Source of the DNA: Uranotaenia lowii
Taxonomy: Eukaryota; Arthropoda; Insecta; Diptera; Culicidae
DNA length: 64,000 nt
Reading direction: 5' to 3'
NCBI RefSeq assembly: GCF_029784155.1
Contig: NC_073693.1
Span: 189,775,127-189,839,126 of the forward strand
The position numbers and the translations under genes are program-made. The notes under the pieces are model-generated. The model saw only the letters and a list, made by a program, of their open reading frames with translations. It ran no database searches and was not told the origin of the DNA. Positions 1 to 11,435 of the stretch are shown piece after piece. Positions within the stretch are counted from its first letter, which is position 1, and each line of letters opens with the position of its first letter.

Positions 1-207
1 ACTCGTTCCGTCCAGCGGAAAGATGCTCAGAATTAGCGGTTGTTCATCCTTCAAGTAGGTGAAAGTCAGATTGTCTGATGTCAGCTGCCGGTGTTTGCTG
101 GCATCAGGCAATGGAGTTTCGACTTGGTGGAAAAGGGTTTTCAAAACTTGATAATTTTGAAAATATTTTCCCGGCAAAACGCTTCTTTGAGAATGGTACC
201 ATCTCAC
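1..207 (-). CDS. Partial internal exon of an unidentified gene (runs off the window)
   Basis: On the minus strand the frame is open from 207 down to position 1 (69 codons), starting just after an acceptor-like TTTGTAG at 214-208. The C-terminal half reads like a normal soluble protein, with stretches such as KTLFHQVETPLPD and TFTYLKDEQPLILSIFPLDG. No in-frame ATG is visible, so if it is real it is an internal or terminal exon whose upstream exons are not evident. It lies 139 bp downstream of the oskar stop codon on the same strand. I do not recognise the family. Seen: open frame, plausible acceptor, ordinary amino-acid composition. Inferred: that it is coding. An overlapping frame starting at an ATG near 203 gives only 33 codons and looks less protein-like. 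Confidence 0.42.
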   Translation of the reverse strand, partial: MRWYHSQRSVLPGKYFQNYQVLKTLFHQVETPLPDASKHRQLTSDNLTFTYLKDEQPLILSIFPLDGTS

Positions 208-346
208 CTACAAATTACACTTAATCACTACAAAAATTACATACGATATCACAAATGGACAAGTGCTTCAAGCACATTTTAAAATTTAGTACTTTTGATG
301 AAACCACAAAATGTTTGAAGCTATGCGTAAAATGCGAATCTACTAC

Positions 347-1883
347 CTATCTATACAGTGCCCCAAGATCAGCTTTCATGGCGTCCAAGATCCGCTGACG
401 ACCGACCTTGTTCCAGAGCCAGTGTGGCTTCAGACTTCCGGTCACCTTGCGAGGTTCCTCTTGGAAGCATGAGCGTAGTGTACATCCTCGTTCGTCGACG
501 AAATACTTGTGCACGTCGATAAATTTCCAATTGCTACGAATTAGGTTGTTGAACTTTTCGAGACCCTCAACGATGCTTACAATGTGGCAGCAGTTTGCCA
601 GTGGAGAAACCGTAGTCACGATAATATCGGCCGCTCCGCGATAATTCAAGTTCTCTATCAGTTTGCGCAGATCCTGCTGCATGTCTATGAATTTGTGACC
701 GTGCAGCAAGTCCACCGCGCCGACATTAATCATGACCCGATCGCTTATGTAGGGGGCTTCTAATACGCGGTCTGCTGCTTCCGCGATTGTCAAGCCGGAA
801 ATGCAAAGCCCGCTCTGTTGGATGTAGTGTCCTGGAGCGGAAGAAATGTCAAAAATATCAATATCATGATTATGTGTGCAGTGTGCAAATGTACTCACTT
901 TTGTCAATATAACTTCCTAATTCGTAAGCAGCAAGTGATAGGAAAAAGTCATCTCCGATCATCTGATAGCCACAGAAATTGGGATCTTTCATTTTCTGTA
1001 GGAAAAAAAATGATAAAAGAACGAAAAGTTACGTACCGAATAAGTTTAACCAGTTTAGAACTTACCTTTGCTTGGCCAAACTGTGAGTAGCTTGGCGCTT
1101 GTTTTTGTGTTCTGTTCCATCGCGGCTGTGGCGGTAAGTATGGATGGCTGATGATGTCACGCTGCTGCATCCGCTTCCAAGCATTGCGCCGAGGAATGAA
1201 ATTCACGTTATCCGGGTAAAATTTGTCCCCTTGGCTAGAGCCGCTGGTTTGAAATCTTGCCATGTTTGGTTGTTGATCAGTGATTGGACCTGGAGTTTGG
1301 CCTCGTTTGAAGTACTGCCTGTATCGACCAGGCACGAATTCTGCACTATCCGGGTTAAATTTACCCCCTTGGCTAGACCCGTTGTTGATTTGAATTTGTT
1401 GATTAGTACTTGAACCCGGATTCGGACCTCGCATCAAGGGATGATAGCTGCGGTTGTTATACATCTTGTTGTATGACGTTTTTTGATTAGCGATCATCTT
1501 GACTAGGTGTTCCGATTTTTTGGTTGAACAATACCACAAATATGGTCCATACGGAGCTTTGTAGACCGACCACACGTCCGGAATCCTACGTAGAAGTTCT
1601 GCTATCCCGTCTCGTCCATTATACATCGACTCAAGATTTACCCCGTTGTAATTCTCATAGTCTTCTACAGAAAAAAGAATCAATGAACAAGTACAGATTA
1701 TTATCGACATATGTACGAAACGTGCTTTGGATTATTCTTACTGATTATGTCTTGAACCGTGGCCCCATTTTGGATGCGTGATATGATGATACTCTGAATG
1801 CTTGCTATAAGATCCGGATTCTCTGTTGCCTCGGATTGCGTGGACAGATCAACGACATTTTCATGATGGCTAAGTCTAACCAT
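347..1883 (-). CDS. osk: oskar: LOTUS + OSK-domain germ plasm organizer (4 exons, 440 aa)
   Basis: Minus-strand exons are 1883-1742, 1664-1066, 995-899 and 831-347. Every intron is GT-AG and phases match (1, 0, 1), giving 440 codons plus stop. The start has good context (A at -3, G at +4). Residues about 25-95 form a LOTUS/OST-HTH domain, including YNGRDGIAELLRRIPDVW. A Ser/Gln/Asn/Pro-rich linker (about 96-247) contains two imperfect repeats, GGKFNPDSAEFVPGR and GDKFYPDNVNFIPRR. The OSK domain (about 250-440) is SGNH-hydrolase-like: block I is GDD at 261-263 where active SGNH enzymes have GDS, so the nucleophile serine is absent, as expected for Osk. NVGAVD (315-320) matches the block III region. 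In flies Oskar nucleates germ plasm, with LOTUS binding Vasa and OSK binding RNA. The length suits a Short-Osk-like mosquito form. Confidence 0.93.
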
Positions 1884-2005
1884 TTTTCAAAGTTGACGCA
1901 CTATATTACACTAAATCTCAGACACAAACTTCCTCTAACGATTGAAACGCGCACGAGGTGACCTTGACAAGAAGCTCACGATCTTACAGACAGTGACGCA
2001 CAGAA

Positions 2006-2045
2006 GGAATGATATTGAGAACAATAGACGATGAGCCTTTTATAG
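2006..2045 (-). promoter_or_regulatory. Probable oskar core promoter (TATA box plus initiator)
   Basis: On the minus strand TATAAAAG occupies 2044-2037. Initiator-like TCAAT/TCATT sequences follow 28-34 bases downstream (adenines at 2016 and 2010). This would give a 5' UTR of about 130 nt before the oskar ATG at 1883. Spacing and orientation are right for a TATA-type pol II promoter. No experimental support is possible here. Confidence 0.5.
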
Positions 2046-2459
2046 ATTCGATCTTGTGAGTCGATTTGACCAATCACATTTCAACACGTGACCCTCAATA
2101 TCATTTCACTGAGAACAATGAACTTTTCAGAGTGTGCCACTTTGACCTTGATTTCAAAATTTTCGAACAGATAATCTTCTTTGAATATCGCTGAATAAAT
2201 CTCCTCTATTGCAGATGCATAGAAATTTCAGTGGGTTTTTTCTTACCCGTTTGGAAAATGTTATAATTTTTCAAAATTTAAATAAAAATAAAAGAATATT
2301 TTATTTTTGAAACAGCTACCAAATTGTAAAATGAACAAAATGTTTCCAGATACAGTTTTTATTTATTCAATCTGAATATGAATTCTGAATACGAAATCTG
2401 AATCTGAAAGCAGAATATGAATTATGAACTATTAATCTGGATGATAGGATTTGAAATCT
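2046..2459. other. oskar upstream region grading into satellite shoulder
   Basis: No gene is seen. From about 2370 the sequence becomes a degenerate shoulder of the 13-bp satellite, with diverged CTGAAT-like words mixed with other sequence, before the regular array starts near 2460. Any upstream regulatory elements of oskar would have to lie in roughly the 320 bp before this shoulder or beyond the array. Confidence 0.6.
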
Positions 2460-5400
2460 GAAAACTGAATCTGAAATCTGAATCTGAAATCTGAATCTGA
2501 AATCTGAATCTGAAATCTGAATCTGAAATCTGAATCTGAAATCTGAATCTGAAATCTGAATCTGAAATCTGAATCTGAAATCTGAATCTGAAATCTGAAT
2601 CTGAAATCTGAATCTGAAATCTGAATCTGAAATCTGAATCTGAAATCTAAATCTGAATTTGAAATCTGAATCTGAAATCTGAATCTGAAATCTGAATCTG
2701 AAATCTGAATCTGAAATCTGAATCTGAAATCTGAATCTGAAATCTGAATCTGAAATCTGAATCTGAAATCTGAATCTGAAATCTGAATCTGAAATCTGAA
2801 TCTGAAATCTGAATCTGAAATCTGAATCTGAAATCTGAATCTGAAATCTGAATCTGAAATCTGAATCTGAAATCTGAATCTGAAATCTGAATCTGAAATC
2901 TGAATCTGAAATCTGAATCTGAAATCTGAATCTGAAATCTGAATCTGAAATCTGAATCTGAAATCTGAATCTGAAATCTGAATCTGAAATCTGAATCTGA
3001 AATCTGAAATCTGAATCTGAAATCTGAATCTGAAATCTGAATCTGAAATCTGAATCTGAAATATGAATCTGAAATATGAAATCTGAATCGGAAATCTGAA
3101 TCTGAAATCTGAATCTGAAATCTGAATCTGAAATCTGAATCTGAAATCTGAATCTGAAATCTGAATCTGAAATCTGAATCTGAAATCTGAATCTGAAATC
3201 TGAATCTGAAATCTGAATCTGAAATCTGAATCTGAAATCTGAATCTGAAATCTGAATCTGAAATCTGAATCTGAAATCTGAATCTGAAATCTGAATCTGA
3301 AATCTGAATCTGAAATCTGAATCTGAAATCTGAATCTGAAATCTGAATCTGAAATCTGAATCTGAAATCTGAATCTGAAATCTGAATCTGAAATCTGAAT
3401 CTGAAATCTGAATCTGAAATCTGAATCTGAAATCTGAATCTGAAATCTGAATCTGAAATCTGAATCTGAAATCTGAATCTGAAATCTGAATCTGAAATCT
3501 GAATCTAAAATCTGAAATCTGAATCTGAAAACTGAATCTGAAATCTGAATCTGAAATCTGAATCTGAAATCTGAATCTGAAATCTGAATCTGAAATCTGA
3601 ATCTGAAATCTGAATCTGAAATCTGAATCTGAAATCTGAATCTGAAATCTGAATCTGAAATCTGAATCTGAAATCTGAATCTGAAATCTGAATCTGAAAT
3701 CTGAATCTGAAATCTGAATCTGAAATCTGAATCTGAAATCTGAATCTGAAATCTGAATCTGAAATCTAAATCTGAAATCTGAATCTGAAATCTGAATCTG
3801 AAATCTGAATCTGAAATCTGAATCTGAAATCTGAAATCTGAATCTGAAATCTGAATCTGAAATCTGAATCTGAAATCTGAATCTGAAATCTGAATCTGAA
3901 ATCTGAATCTGAAATCTGAATCTGAAATCTGAATCTGAAATCTGAATCTGAAATCTGAATCTGAAATCTGAATCTGAAATCTGAATCTGAAATCTGAATC
4001 TGAAATCTGAATCTGAAATCTGAATCTGAAATCTGAATCTGAAATCTGAATCTGAAATCTGAATCTGAAATCTGAATCTGAAATCTGAATCTGAAATCTG
4101 AATCTGAAATCTGAATCTGAAATCTGAATCTGAAATCTGAATCTGAAATCTGAATCTGAAATCTGAATCTGAAATCTGAATCTGAAATCTGAATCTGAAA
4201 TCTGAATCTGAAATCTGAATCTGAAATCTGAATCTGAAATCTGAATCTGAAATCTGAATCTGAAATCTGAATCTGAAATCTGAATCTGAAATCTGAATCT
4301 GAAATCTGAATCTGAAATCTGAATCTGAAATCTGAATCTGAAATCTGAATCTGAAATCTGAATCTGAAATCTGAATCTGAAATCTGAAATCTGAATCTGA
4401 AATCTGAATCTGAAATCTGAATCTGAAATCTGAATCTGAAATCTGAATCTGAAATCTGAATCTGAAATCTAAATCTGAATTTGAAATCTGAATCTGAAAT
4501 CTGAATCTGAAATCTGAATCTGAAATCTGAATCTGAAATCTAAATCTGAATTTGAAATCTGAATCTGAAATCTGAATCTGAAATCTGAATCTGAAATCTG
4601 AATCTGAAATCTGAATCTGAAATCTGAATCTGAAATCTAAATCTGAATTTGAAATCTGAATCTGAAATCTGAATCTGAAATCTGAATCTGAAATCTGAAT
4701 CTGAAATCTGAATCTGAAATCTGAATCTGAATCTGAAATCTGAATCTGAAATCTGAATCTGAAATCTGAATCTGAAATCTGAATCTGAAATCTGAATCTG
4801 AAATCTGAATCTGAAATCTGAATCTGAAATCTGAATCTGAAATCTGAATCTGAAATCTGAATCTGAAATCTAAATCTGAATTTGAAATCTGAATCTGAAA
4901 TCTGAATCTGAAATCTGAATCTGAAATCTGAATCTGAAATCTGAATCTGAAATCTGAATCTGAAATCTGAATCTGAAATCTGAATCTGAAATCTGAATCT
5001 GAAATCTGAATCTGAAATCTGAATCTGAAATCTGAATCTGAAATCTGAATCTGAAATATGAATCTGAAATATGAATCTGAAATATGAAATCTGAATCGGA
5101 AATCTGAATCTGAAATCTGAATCTGAAATCTGAATCTGAAATCTGAATCTGAAATCTGAATCTGAAATCTGAATCTGAAATCTGAATCTGAAATCTGAAT
5201 CTGAAATCTGAATCTGAAATCTGAATCTGAAATCTGAATCTGAAATCTGAATCTGAAATCTGAATCTTAAATCTGAATCTTAAATCTGAATCTGAAATCT
5301 GAATCTGAAATCTGAATCTGAAATCTGAATCTGAAATCTGAATCTAAAATCTGAAATCTGAATCTGAAAACTGAATCTGAAATCTGAATCTGAAATCTGA

Positions 5401-5755
5401 ATCTGAAATCTGAATCTTAAATCTGAATCTGAAATCTGAATCTGAAATCTGAATCTGAAATCTGAATCTGAAATCTGAATCTGAAATCTGAATCTGAAAT
5501 CTGAATCTGAAATCTGAATCTGAAATCTGAATCTGAAATCTGAATCTGAAATCTGAATCTGAAATCTGAATCTGAAATCTGAATCTGAAATCTGAATCTG
5601 AAATCTGAATCTGAAATCTGAATCTGAAATCTGAATCTGAAATCTGAATCTGAAATCTGATTCTGAAATCTGAATCTGAAATCTGAATCTGAAATCTGAA
5701 TCTGAAATCTGAAATCTGAAATCTGAAATCTGAATCTGAAATCTGAACCTGAAAG
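2460..5755 (-). repeat. 13-bp satellite array 1 (intergenic, about 250 units)
   Basis: Tandem 13-bp unit CTGAATCTGAAAT on the plus strand (ATTTCAGATTCAG on the minus), itself a 6-bp CTGAAT word plus a 7-bp CTGAAAT word. It runs about 3.3 kb with very few substitutions. Recurrent variants occur in clusters: CTAAATCTGAATTTG (about 2647, 4469, 4539, 4638, 4870), AATATGAA with a nearby CGG change (about 3061 and 5056), and CTAAAATCTGAAATCTG (about 3506 and 5345). Some units lack one word, giving 6- or 7-bp slips. The minus strand has no stop codons because 13 is not a multiple of 3 and the unit lacks TAA/TAG/TGA. Long minus-strand reading frames here are therefore an artefact. Confidence 0.97.
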
Positions 5756-6079
5756 CCCACCTCTATCCTGGTCCTACTTCTCCTAATGAAATGTTGCGGG
5801 GTAAAGTATGGTGTACGTCATGGCCGTCGGAACGGTGGGGGAGGGGGGGGGGGGGGTTTAGGGGTTAAACCCCCCCACCCACGAGGGTCCCAGAAAGCAA
5901 GCGAGGTATTCTACTTTACTCTTAAAATTTTAAATTCATAATCCAATTATGATAATAGAGCTAAGTTATTCAAGAGTAACGATCTAAACTAAAAACTAAT
6001 AAAAAAAACCTCAAAAACCCATCCCAAGTTCAAAATTCTTCTACAGTTTTTCAAAATTTTCTCACTTGTTCAAGAAATA
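5756..6079. other. Unique sequence with a long G tract next to array 1
   Basis: No coding signal. Between about 5834 and 5880 a run of G (14 or more, with one interruption upstream) is followed by TTTAGGGGTTAAACCCCCC. This can fold as a G-rich structure or a short hairpin. The remainder is AT-rich and unremarkable. Confidence 0.6.
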
Positions 6080-6432
6080 AGGTTGCCAGAATTTTTTTAG
6101 CACGTATCCGGTCCGGACATATCCGAGCTTTTTTTTTTTATAAAAAACTGGCAAAATCCGGAAATTGTCGACCAAAATTCGAGCAATATCCAGGCAAAAC
6201 CTTTCGTGATTCTTTTTTTTAACTTACTTTAAAAATTTTGGACGCATAAATAAAAATAAATTTACAACACAATTTGTTTTATTAAGTTTGATTGAGAATG
6301 AGAATGAGAATAAACTCGAGCAAAATCTGAGCTTTTCCAATAAAATCCAGGCTACAGGGTCTAACCGGACTTTTCCATAATTTTATATTAAATATCCGGG
6401 CCAATCCGGTTTAAGCTGGGCAATCTGTAACG
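6080..6432. mobile_element. Possible short MITE-like dispersed repeat
   Basis: The segment opens with GGTTGCCAGAATTTTTTTAG and closes with GGGCAATCTGTAAC, which are roughly inverted versions of each other. Inside it carries repeated words ATCCGG, TCCGGAC and ATCCGGGCC. This resembles a short non-autonomous element with weak terminal inverted repeats. No target duplication was clear, so boundaries and class are uncertain. Confidence 0.35.
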
Positions 6433-7302
6433 TTATCATAGAAATTCAGGTCTGAATATTGAATTTTAAATTAAACCCATTTTGGAGGTTCTGGTCCCAT
6501 TTTTCCATAACCAAAATTATATTTCTATATATTTTCGTGTTTCTGATTTTGTATCAAGTTTAGGATTCTTGATTTTCAGTTCGAATGATCATAAGAAATT
6601 AGGAATGAGAAGCTGCTTTGAAATCCTGGTTCACATTCGGTTTTGCATTTCACATCAAATTTGAATAATGTTTTTCGAAAATCATATGCATTTCCAATAT
6701 TTTGATAATAGTTTTCCTAATATGAAAAAAGAAGAATTTTGTTTTACATTCAAATTAGAAGTTCCTAAACTTTATTCTTACACAAAATTTAAACATTTAA
6801 AGCTTCTAAGTGGTTATCCAAAATTGAAAACTCAGATGAAGATTCATCATTTAAAATTCACATTTGAATTCAGATTTGAAAATAAATCACTGAAATAATA
6901 AATTGAGATTAAACCAGCACTACAGAGTTCAAATAATAGATTCATGAATGAGCCCAAAAAATTCTGTTTGGTAATTCAGAAATTTTAGATTCAGAAATCG
7001 TATTTTTCGTACATTTCAGAAATCGTATTGAAATTAGGAAACAGATTCAAGAATTAATTTTTGAATTCAGGTTCAGAATTCAGATTGAAAATTGAGAAAA
7101 AGATTTGGCTTGTGAATGAGTTTTTCAATCAATTCAAAATTGTTGAGGAATTCAAGGAAACATGAACTTAAATATTTGCTTGTCAATCCAATTTCCAGAT
7201 TTTAATTTTTTCAATAAGAATAAGTCTGTACACAGAATTCAGCTGAAAATTACAAATATAAAGTAGAATTTGAGATGATTTTTTAAGATTTGCTTTATGC
7301 AA
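6433..7302. other. AT-rich intergenic sequence, nothing recognised
   Basis: Only short chance reading frames occur. Scattered ATTCAG/TTCAGA words near 7060-7100 look like remnants of the 13-bp satellite but are not in a regular array. Confidence 0.6.
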
Positions 7303-7552
7303 ACTAGCTGACCCGGTAAACTTCGTTTTACCTTTGAATAGATAAACCGTATTAAAATTGTTCGAATTCTGTTCCATTTTTAATTAGTTTTGTATGGGAG
7401 CACCCCTTCCATAAAAAGTGAGATTCTCGATACTATTATACAAACCATCTCTGACCCGAAAATCCCTCGGATACCAAATTTCACTTCATTCCGACCGTCC
7501 GTTTTTACGTGATGGTGTTACAAAGAAAACGCATCCATGTTTATATATAGAA
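7303..7552. repeat. Dispersed repeat starting ACTAGCTGACCCGG
   Basis: The segment begins ACTAGCTGACCCGGTAAACT and ends around TTTATATATAGAATG. It includes GACCCGAAAATCCCTCGG and an ACGTGATGGTGTTAC stretch. A second family member starts at 45334 with ACTAGCTGATTTTACCCGGC. I recognise this as a type of dispersed insect repeat but cannot assign a class; no coding capacity is seen. Confidence 0.4.
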
Positions 7553-10329
7553 TGTCCTAAATTATAATTTAAAAAAATCATTCTCAGGATTTTCATAATG
7601 GAATTGATTCTTTATGAACATATATTTTGAAGAAAGAAAAAAAAAGAAACATGTACCTGATCTTTACCTTAAAAAATCTGCACATAATTTTATATTTTCT
7701 CGGTGTATTGTTTAACATTTTTTAATATTGAAGTTTTTTTTAAGCCAAATTTCAAATTAAAATCATAAATTTAGTTCAAGTTTTCATCAAGCAAATTTTA
7801 TCCGAAAAAAAGGTTTTTTCTTTTACTGTTCATTTGAAATTTTTTATTTACTTTTATCAAAGATTAGAATCTTGGAACTTGCTTAAGACTTGAGTCTCCA
7901 CAATAGATCAAATAAATTGGTCGCAGTGGATTTGCTCATACAAAAAAAAAAAAGTTTGAAAGATTGGGCTTGCTTGAGTTGAGTATAGAATAACCTTTTT
8001 TAAGAAATTGAAGGCTACCCTAAGAAGATCTTATTTTATGCTCAAATCAAATAACTTTGATTTACCAGACTCTTGAACATATTCATATAATTTAACCATC
8101 ACTCCCATATTTTGTTTCTAAAGGTTTCATTATAAAAAAATAGCTCGCTCTTTAGGCCGAGCTTTTCTAAAGTTACGATTTAATACGAAAACTATTAATG
8201 AATACTTAAAAATGAATAATCATATAGTTTCAAACATATTTTGATTATTTTTTCTTGTTCGTGCGTTGTTTGGCAAAAAATCATAGGTAAAAATAAGTCA
8301 CCAAACCCCCCCCATAAGTTGGTTCTTCCTACGGTCCTGGTGTACGTTAATAAGTTTTCCTCGCAAAAATGCTCTTTCGCTCTTTTCAACATCTGTAAAA
8401 TCCATCTTTATCAATTTTCAATTCTGATATTCTTTCTCCAAGAATATAAACTTTCACCGATATGCCGAAAAACAAATTTACATTCTCATTTATTTCAACA
8501 AGAAAAAACATAAATTGTTTTATTTTTCGCTCACTATAGTAGGTTACCATATCCGCCATATTGGTTGGCAGATTTCCAGAATGATGACGTAGTTGTTATG
8601 TAAAATAGCGAGCATTGTATTGAATTCTACAGTTTTTTCCATAAAAATATTTTTGATGCCAGTAATTTGTACGCCACTGTTCTCAAATGAATAAATTTGA
8701 CTTCCCAGATTTATGAGCTTCTTCAAAAATACGATTTGGTTTGTGGTTCTGCATAAAATGCGAATTAACCTCGGAAATATCTAAATTTTGGTGGAAATTG
8801 TAATTACTGGAAACTATTTCCAAGCATATTGTAAGCTTAAAAATGGAAAATATTGCAAGAAGACACATCTAATAGTCCTAATAAATCATTTAACACGCGA
8901 ATTTCGAGTTCATTAACAGTAAAATATTTAATTGATAAATCATCTTTTCTCGTAACTATTTTCTTATTCGAGTTTTGGAATGATTCCAAGCTCTTCATTC
9001 AATATATTTTATACTGAAATCAATTGTTTCAACACTAACTTTAGTTCTTTAACACTAATTACCTACTGAACTTTTTTATGCAAATGACGAAAAACGTAGA
9101 TTTATTTTTTTTTTCCTATGGAATGTATGAAGAATCTCATAACAACAACGTCATCATGCCCGGCACGGAGGTACGTTCACGCATGATTACGGTACCCTAT
9201 AATTCAAATACTCTGTCTGAAACTAGATTCTGAAATCTGAATCTGAAAACGGTATTCGAATCTGAAAACCGAATTCCTAATTTTATTTCAAAAGTTCCAG
9301 CTTTAGTCTATGCTGCGAACGTGCCCGATTTGATCATTTTGTTCGAGGATACCCTGTACGCGTGACGTCATTGGATTGAAAAAAACTGCAGCAATACAGC
9401 TTTAACCTTGACAGAGCTTTGGAAAAGCTTGGAATGGGACGTACATTTGTATGTATGGATGAATATAGGTACCTTTATCCCGGTATATCGAATTATGTTC
9501 AGGGAATGGAAAGAAACATCATGAAAAGAGTGTGTACGAGCAACGAGCATAAGCATAAACATTAAACGATTATATGGTGTCTGGCATGCGGTTACAGGAA
9601 GAGAGATGTTGTGCTCTTCTTTTTTCTCATCTGCTTATGTGCATTTCTTCACCACTTTTCTCGTTTCCCATTGCATCCGATGTTCGAACGTAACGTAGCG
9701 TATACGGCGCACTTCATGTCATTGATGAGGTTGACTGCTGCTCAGCTGCATGCATGGTTTTCTCTCGATCCCGTCCGATGGAATGATTCAATCGATGGGA
9801 AAAGCATAAAACAACACCAAACATATACGTGTCGTAGGTACGTGCAGGTCCGCTGTGAGGGAAAATATGCTTCATGCATCCGATGGAAATTGTTTACAAA
9901 CATCAGCGGAAAAAACGGTTCCAGTGTGTATGTGCATCTGGACGCTTCTGATGTGTGGATGTTGGGATGGAAGCTTCGCCGCCATCCGGATAGATCTTGC
10001 TAGGGTGGAATGAAGATCCAATGTACTCTGAATGGTTTGGCTCTAGAACTATCGGGTCCTATACAGTCAGAAGATTCACCAAGAAAGCCATTCAGTGAAC
10101 ATGAAGAGCCTGTTGGTTAAACTCTGAGTAATTTTCACTTTAAATTTAGTTTTCCAAGCTTCAATCTAGGAGGACGTTCAACTTACAATCAAAGAACGTC
10201 ATGAAGTTGTTTTGTTTCCCATTGAATTTTGATCGTTTCGGATAACCCTAGCACAACGTTATTATAACAACCCATCACGTTGTGGGATTGTTGTTTGTTG
10301 CTTTGCTTGGGTTTGGTCGGTTTGCCGGG
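7553..10329. other. Intergenic region upstream of the CARD gene, no gene supported
   Basis: AT-rich to about 9150, then more balanced in composition. Small islands of the 13-bp satellite words occur at 9229-9275. A 130-codon frame at 9611-10003 has a composition that does not suggest a protein, and no splice context supports it. The 9590-10330 stretch may hold upstream regulatory sequence of the gene that starts at 10589, but no specific site can be named. Confidence 0.55.
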
Positions 10330-10588
10330 GGTACGAACGATTCACCGAGGGTCGGTCGCCAGTTAGTTTGATTTAGCTTCCAGACAAACCGGGTCGTCGC
10401 GTGTTTTGATCCATCTTGTACCGTGGATTGTATCGTCGCGTCGGGATTATTTTTCTTTAGCGAGCGTCAGGTTGAAAATTTGACGAGTACCTTCTGTAAC
10501 TCCTTGATGTGTGATGTGAAGTAATAAGTAGCGCACCCTCTGACGAGTTGCTCTGGCCGAGGAGACGTGACGGACCAGACGAGACGAT
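10330..10588 (+). promoter_or_regulatory. Promoter / 5' UTR of the CARD-domain isoform
   Basis: GC content rises over this stretch just before the ATG at 10589, with CpG-rich words such as GTCGTCGCGTG and CGTCGCGTCGGG typical of insect 5' UTRs. An initiator-like CGCCAGTT lies at 10357-10364. No TATA box and no correctly spaced DPE were found, so the exact start site is unknown. Confidence 0.4.
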
Positions 10589-10886
10589 ATGGCCGACGAG
10601 AGTGAAGAGGTGCGTTCGTTGCTCTCGCGGCACCGTTTGACCATCGTTCGCGAATTCGTTCAATCGAACCTGGTCCAGATACTGGTCAAAGGCAGCGTGC
10701 TCAATGTGGACGACGAGGAACTAATCGGTGGCGAAAGTGATTTGGACAAAAAATGCGACCAATTGATCGAGATTATCGCTAAGGATGGCTTCGAGAAGTT
10801 CAAGCAGTTTTGCTACGCAATCGAATCGGAATGCAGCCAGCTGATCTCGGACCTGATCAACGACAAATTGTCTCAAAGTGCGGAAG
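10589..10886 (+). CDS. First coding exon of a CARD-domain scaffold gene, probably Dlg5-like
   Basis: The ATG at 10589 has good context (G at -3, G at +4). The exon encodes 99 codons plus one base and ends at the donor AAG|GTAGGA (10886/10887). Nearly the whole exon is one helical domain, with LLSRHRLTIVREFVQSNLVQ near the start and GFEKFKQFCYAIESECSQLI near the end. That spacing of hydrophobics fits a CARD (death-fold, about residues 8-95). The exon splices in phase to 28137-28194 and then to the serine-rich exon 56676-57234. A CARD at the N terminus followed by a serine-rich region fits Dlg5, a MAGUK scaffold of cell polarity and junctions. It does not look like Dronc or Ark, the other insect CARD proteins. 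The PDZ, SH3 and guanylate-kinase parts are beyond the window, so the name is inference. Confidence 0.72.
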
Positions 10887-11435
10887 GTAGGAACGAGGGA
10901 AAAAGTAAACGAAGAAATGCCTCTGCGGTAGTCAATATGGAAATAAGATTAATTTAGCAAATTAATTCACGGCTAGGTGTACCGCTAGATGGGTGATTGT
11001 GGACTCCAAAGCCATCCAACTAGCCAGCACTCTCCTGCTTCTATGTGTCTGTCTGTTTACAGAGCTTCTTCATACTCGAATTTCAAACCAGCGACGAACG
11101 AAGCAAAAAATGGGTTTCTGACTCATGAGTTTTATTCTGCTTGTTTTTGCCGTTCAGTCCCAATTGCCGGGTTCTGATGCGGTTGTTTGTCGTTTGTTTG
11201 TGTCAGCAGCTCTGGTCGTCTGTATGGTAATGAAATCAAATAATAGAAGTTGATTTTGGTCGTTGGATTTCGCCAACTACCAAAGGGAAATTATCAAATC
11301 ATAGCTCTCGAAATGATGGTCAAATCTGTCTCAGTTTATAAATAGATTGCTTAGTATCATAAATGCGCAATCAAAGCTTTTTAAGACAATCAAAAGTTAT
11401 CAGATTCAAGCTTCCAACGAAAAAACCTTACCTGA
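10887..11435 (+). other. Start of intron 1 (17,250 bp)
   Basis: Non-coding intron sequence between the exon-1 donor and the satellite. Nothing recognisable. A run-up of diverged TTCAGA words starts at about 11430. Confidence 0.6.

Noticed and set aside
2460..5755. CRISPR array or telomeric repeat
   Set aside because: No spacers between units, so not CRISPR; the unit is not the insect telomere TTAGG.
5344..5760. 138-codon minus-strand frame in array 1
   Set aside because: Same artefact as above on the complementary strand.
9611..10003. 130-codon plus-strand frame
   Set aside because: No recognisable domain, no splice signals and no good start; it lies in the region upstream of the gene starting at 10589.
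10589..10886. Assignment of the CARD exon to the caspase Dronc or to Ark
   Set aside because: The spacing and residues do not resemble what I know of those CARDs, and the following serine-rich, phosphosite-rich exon does not fit a caspase or an NB-ARC protein. Dlg5 is preferred but not proven.
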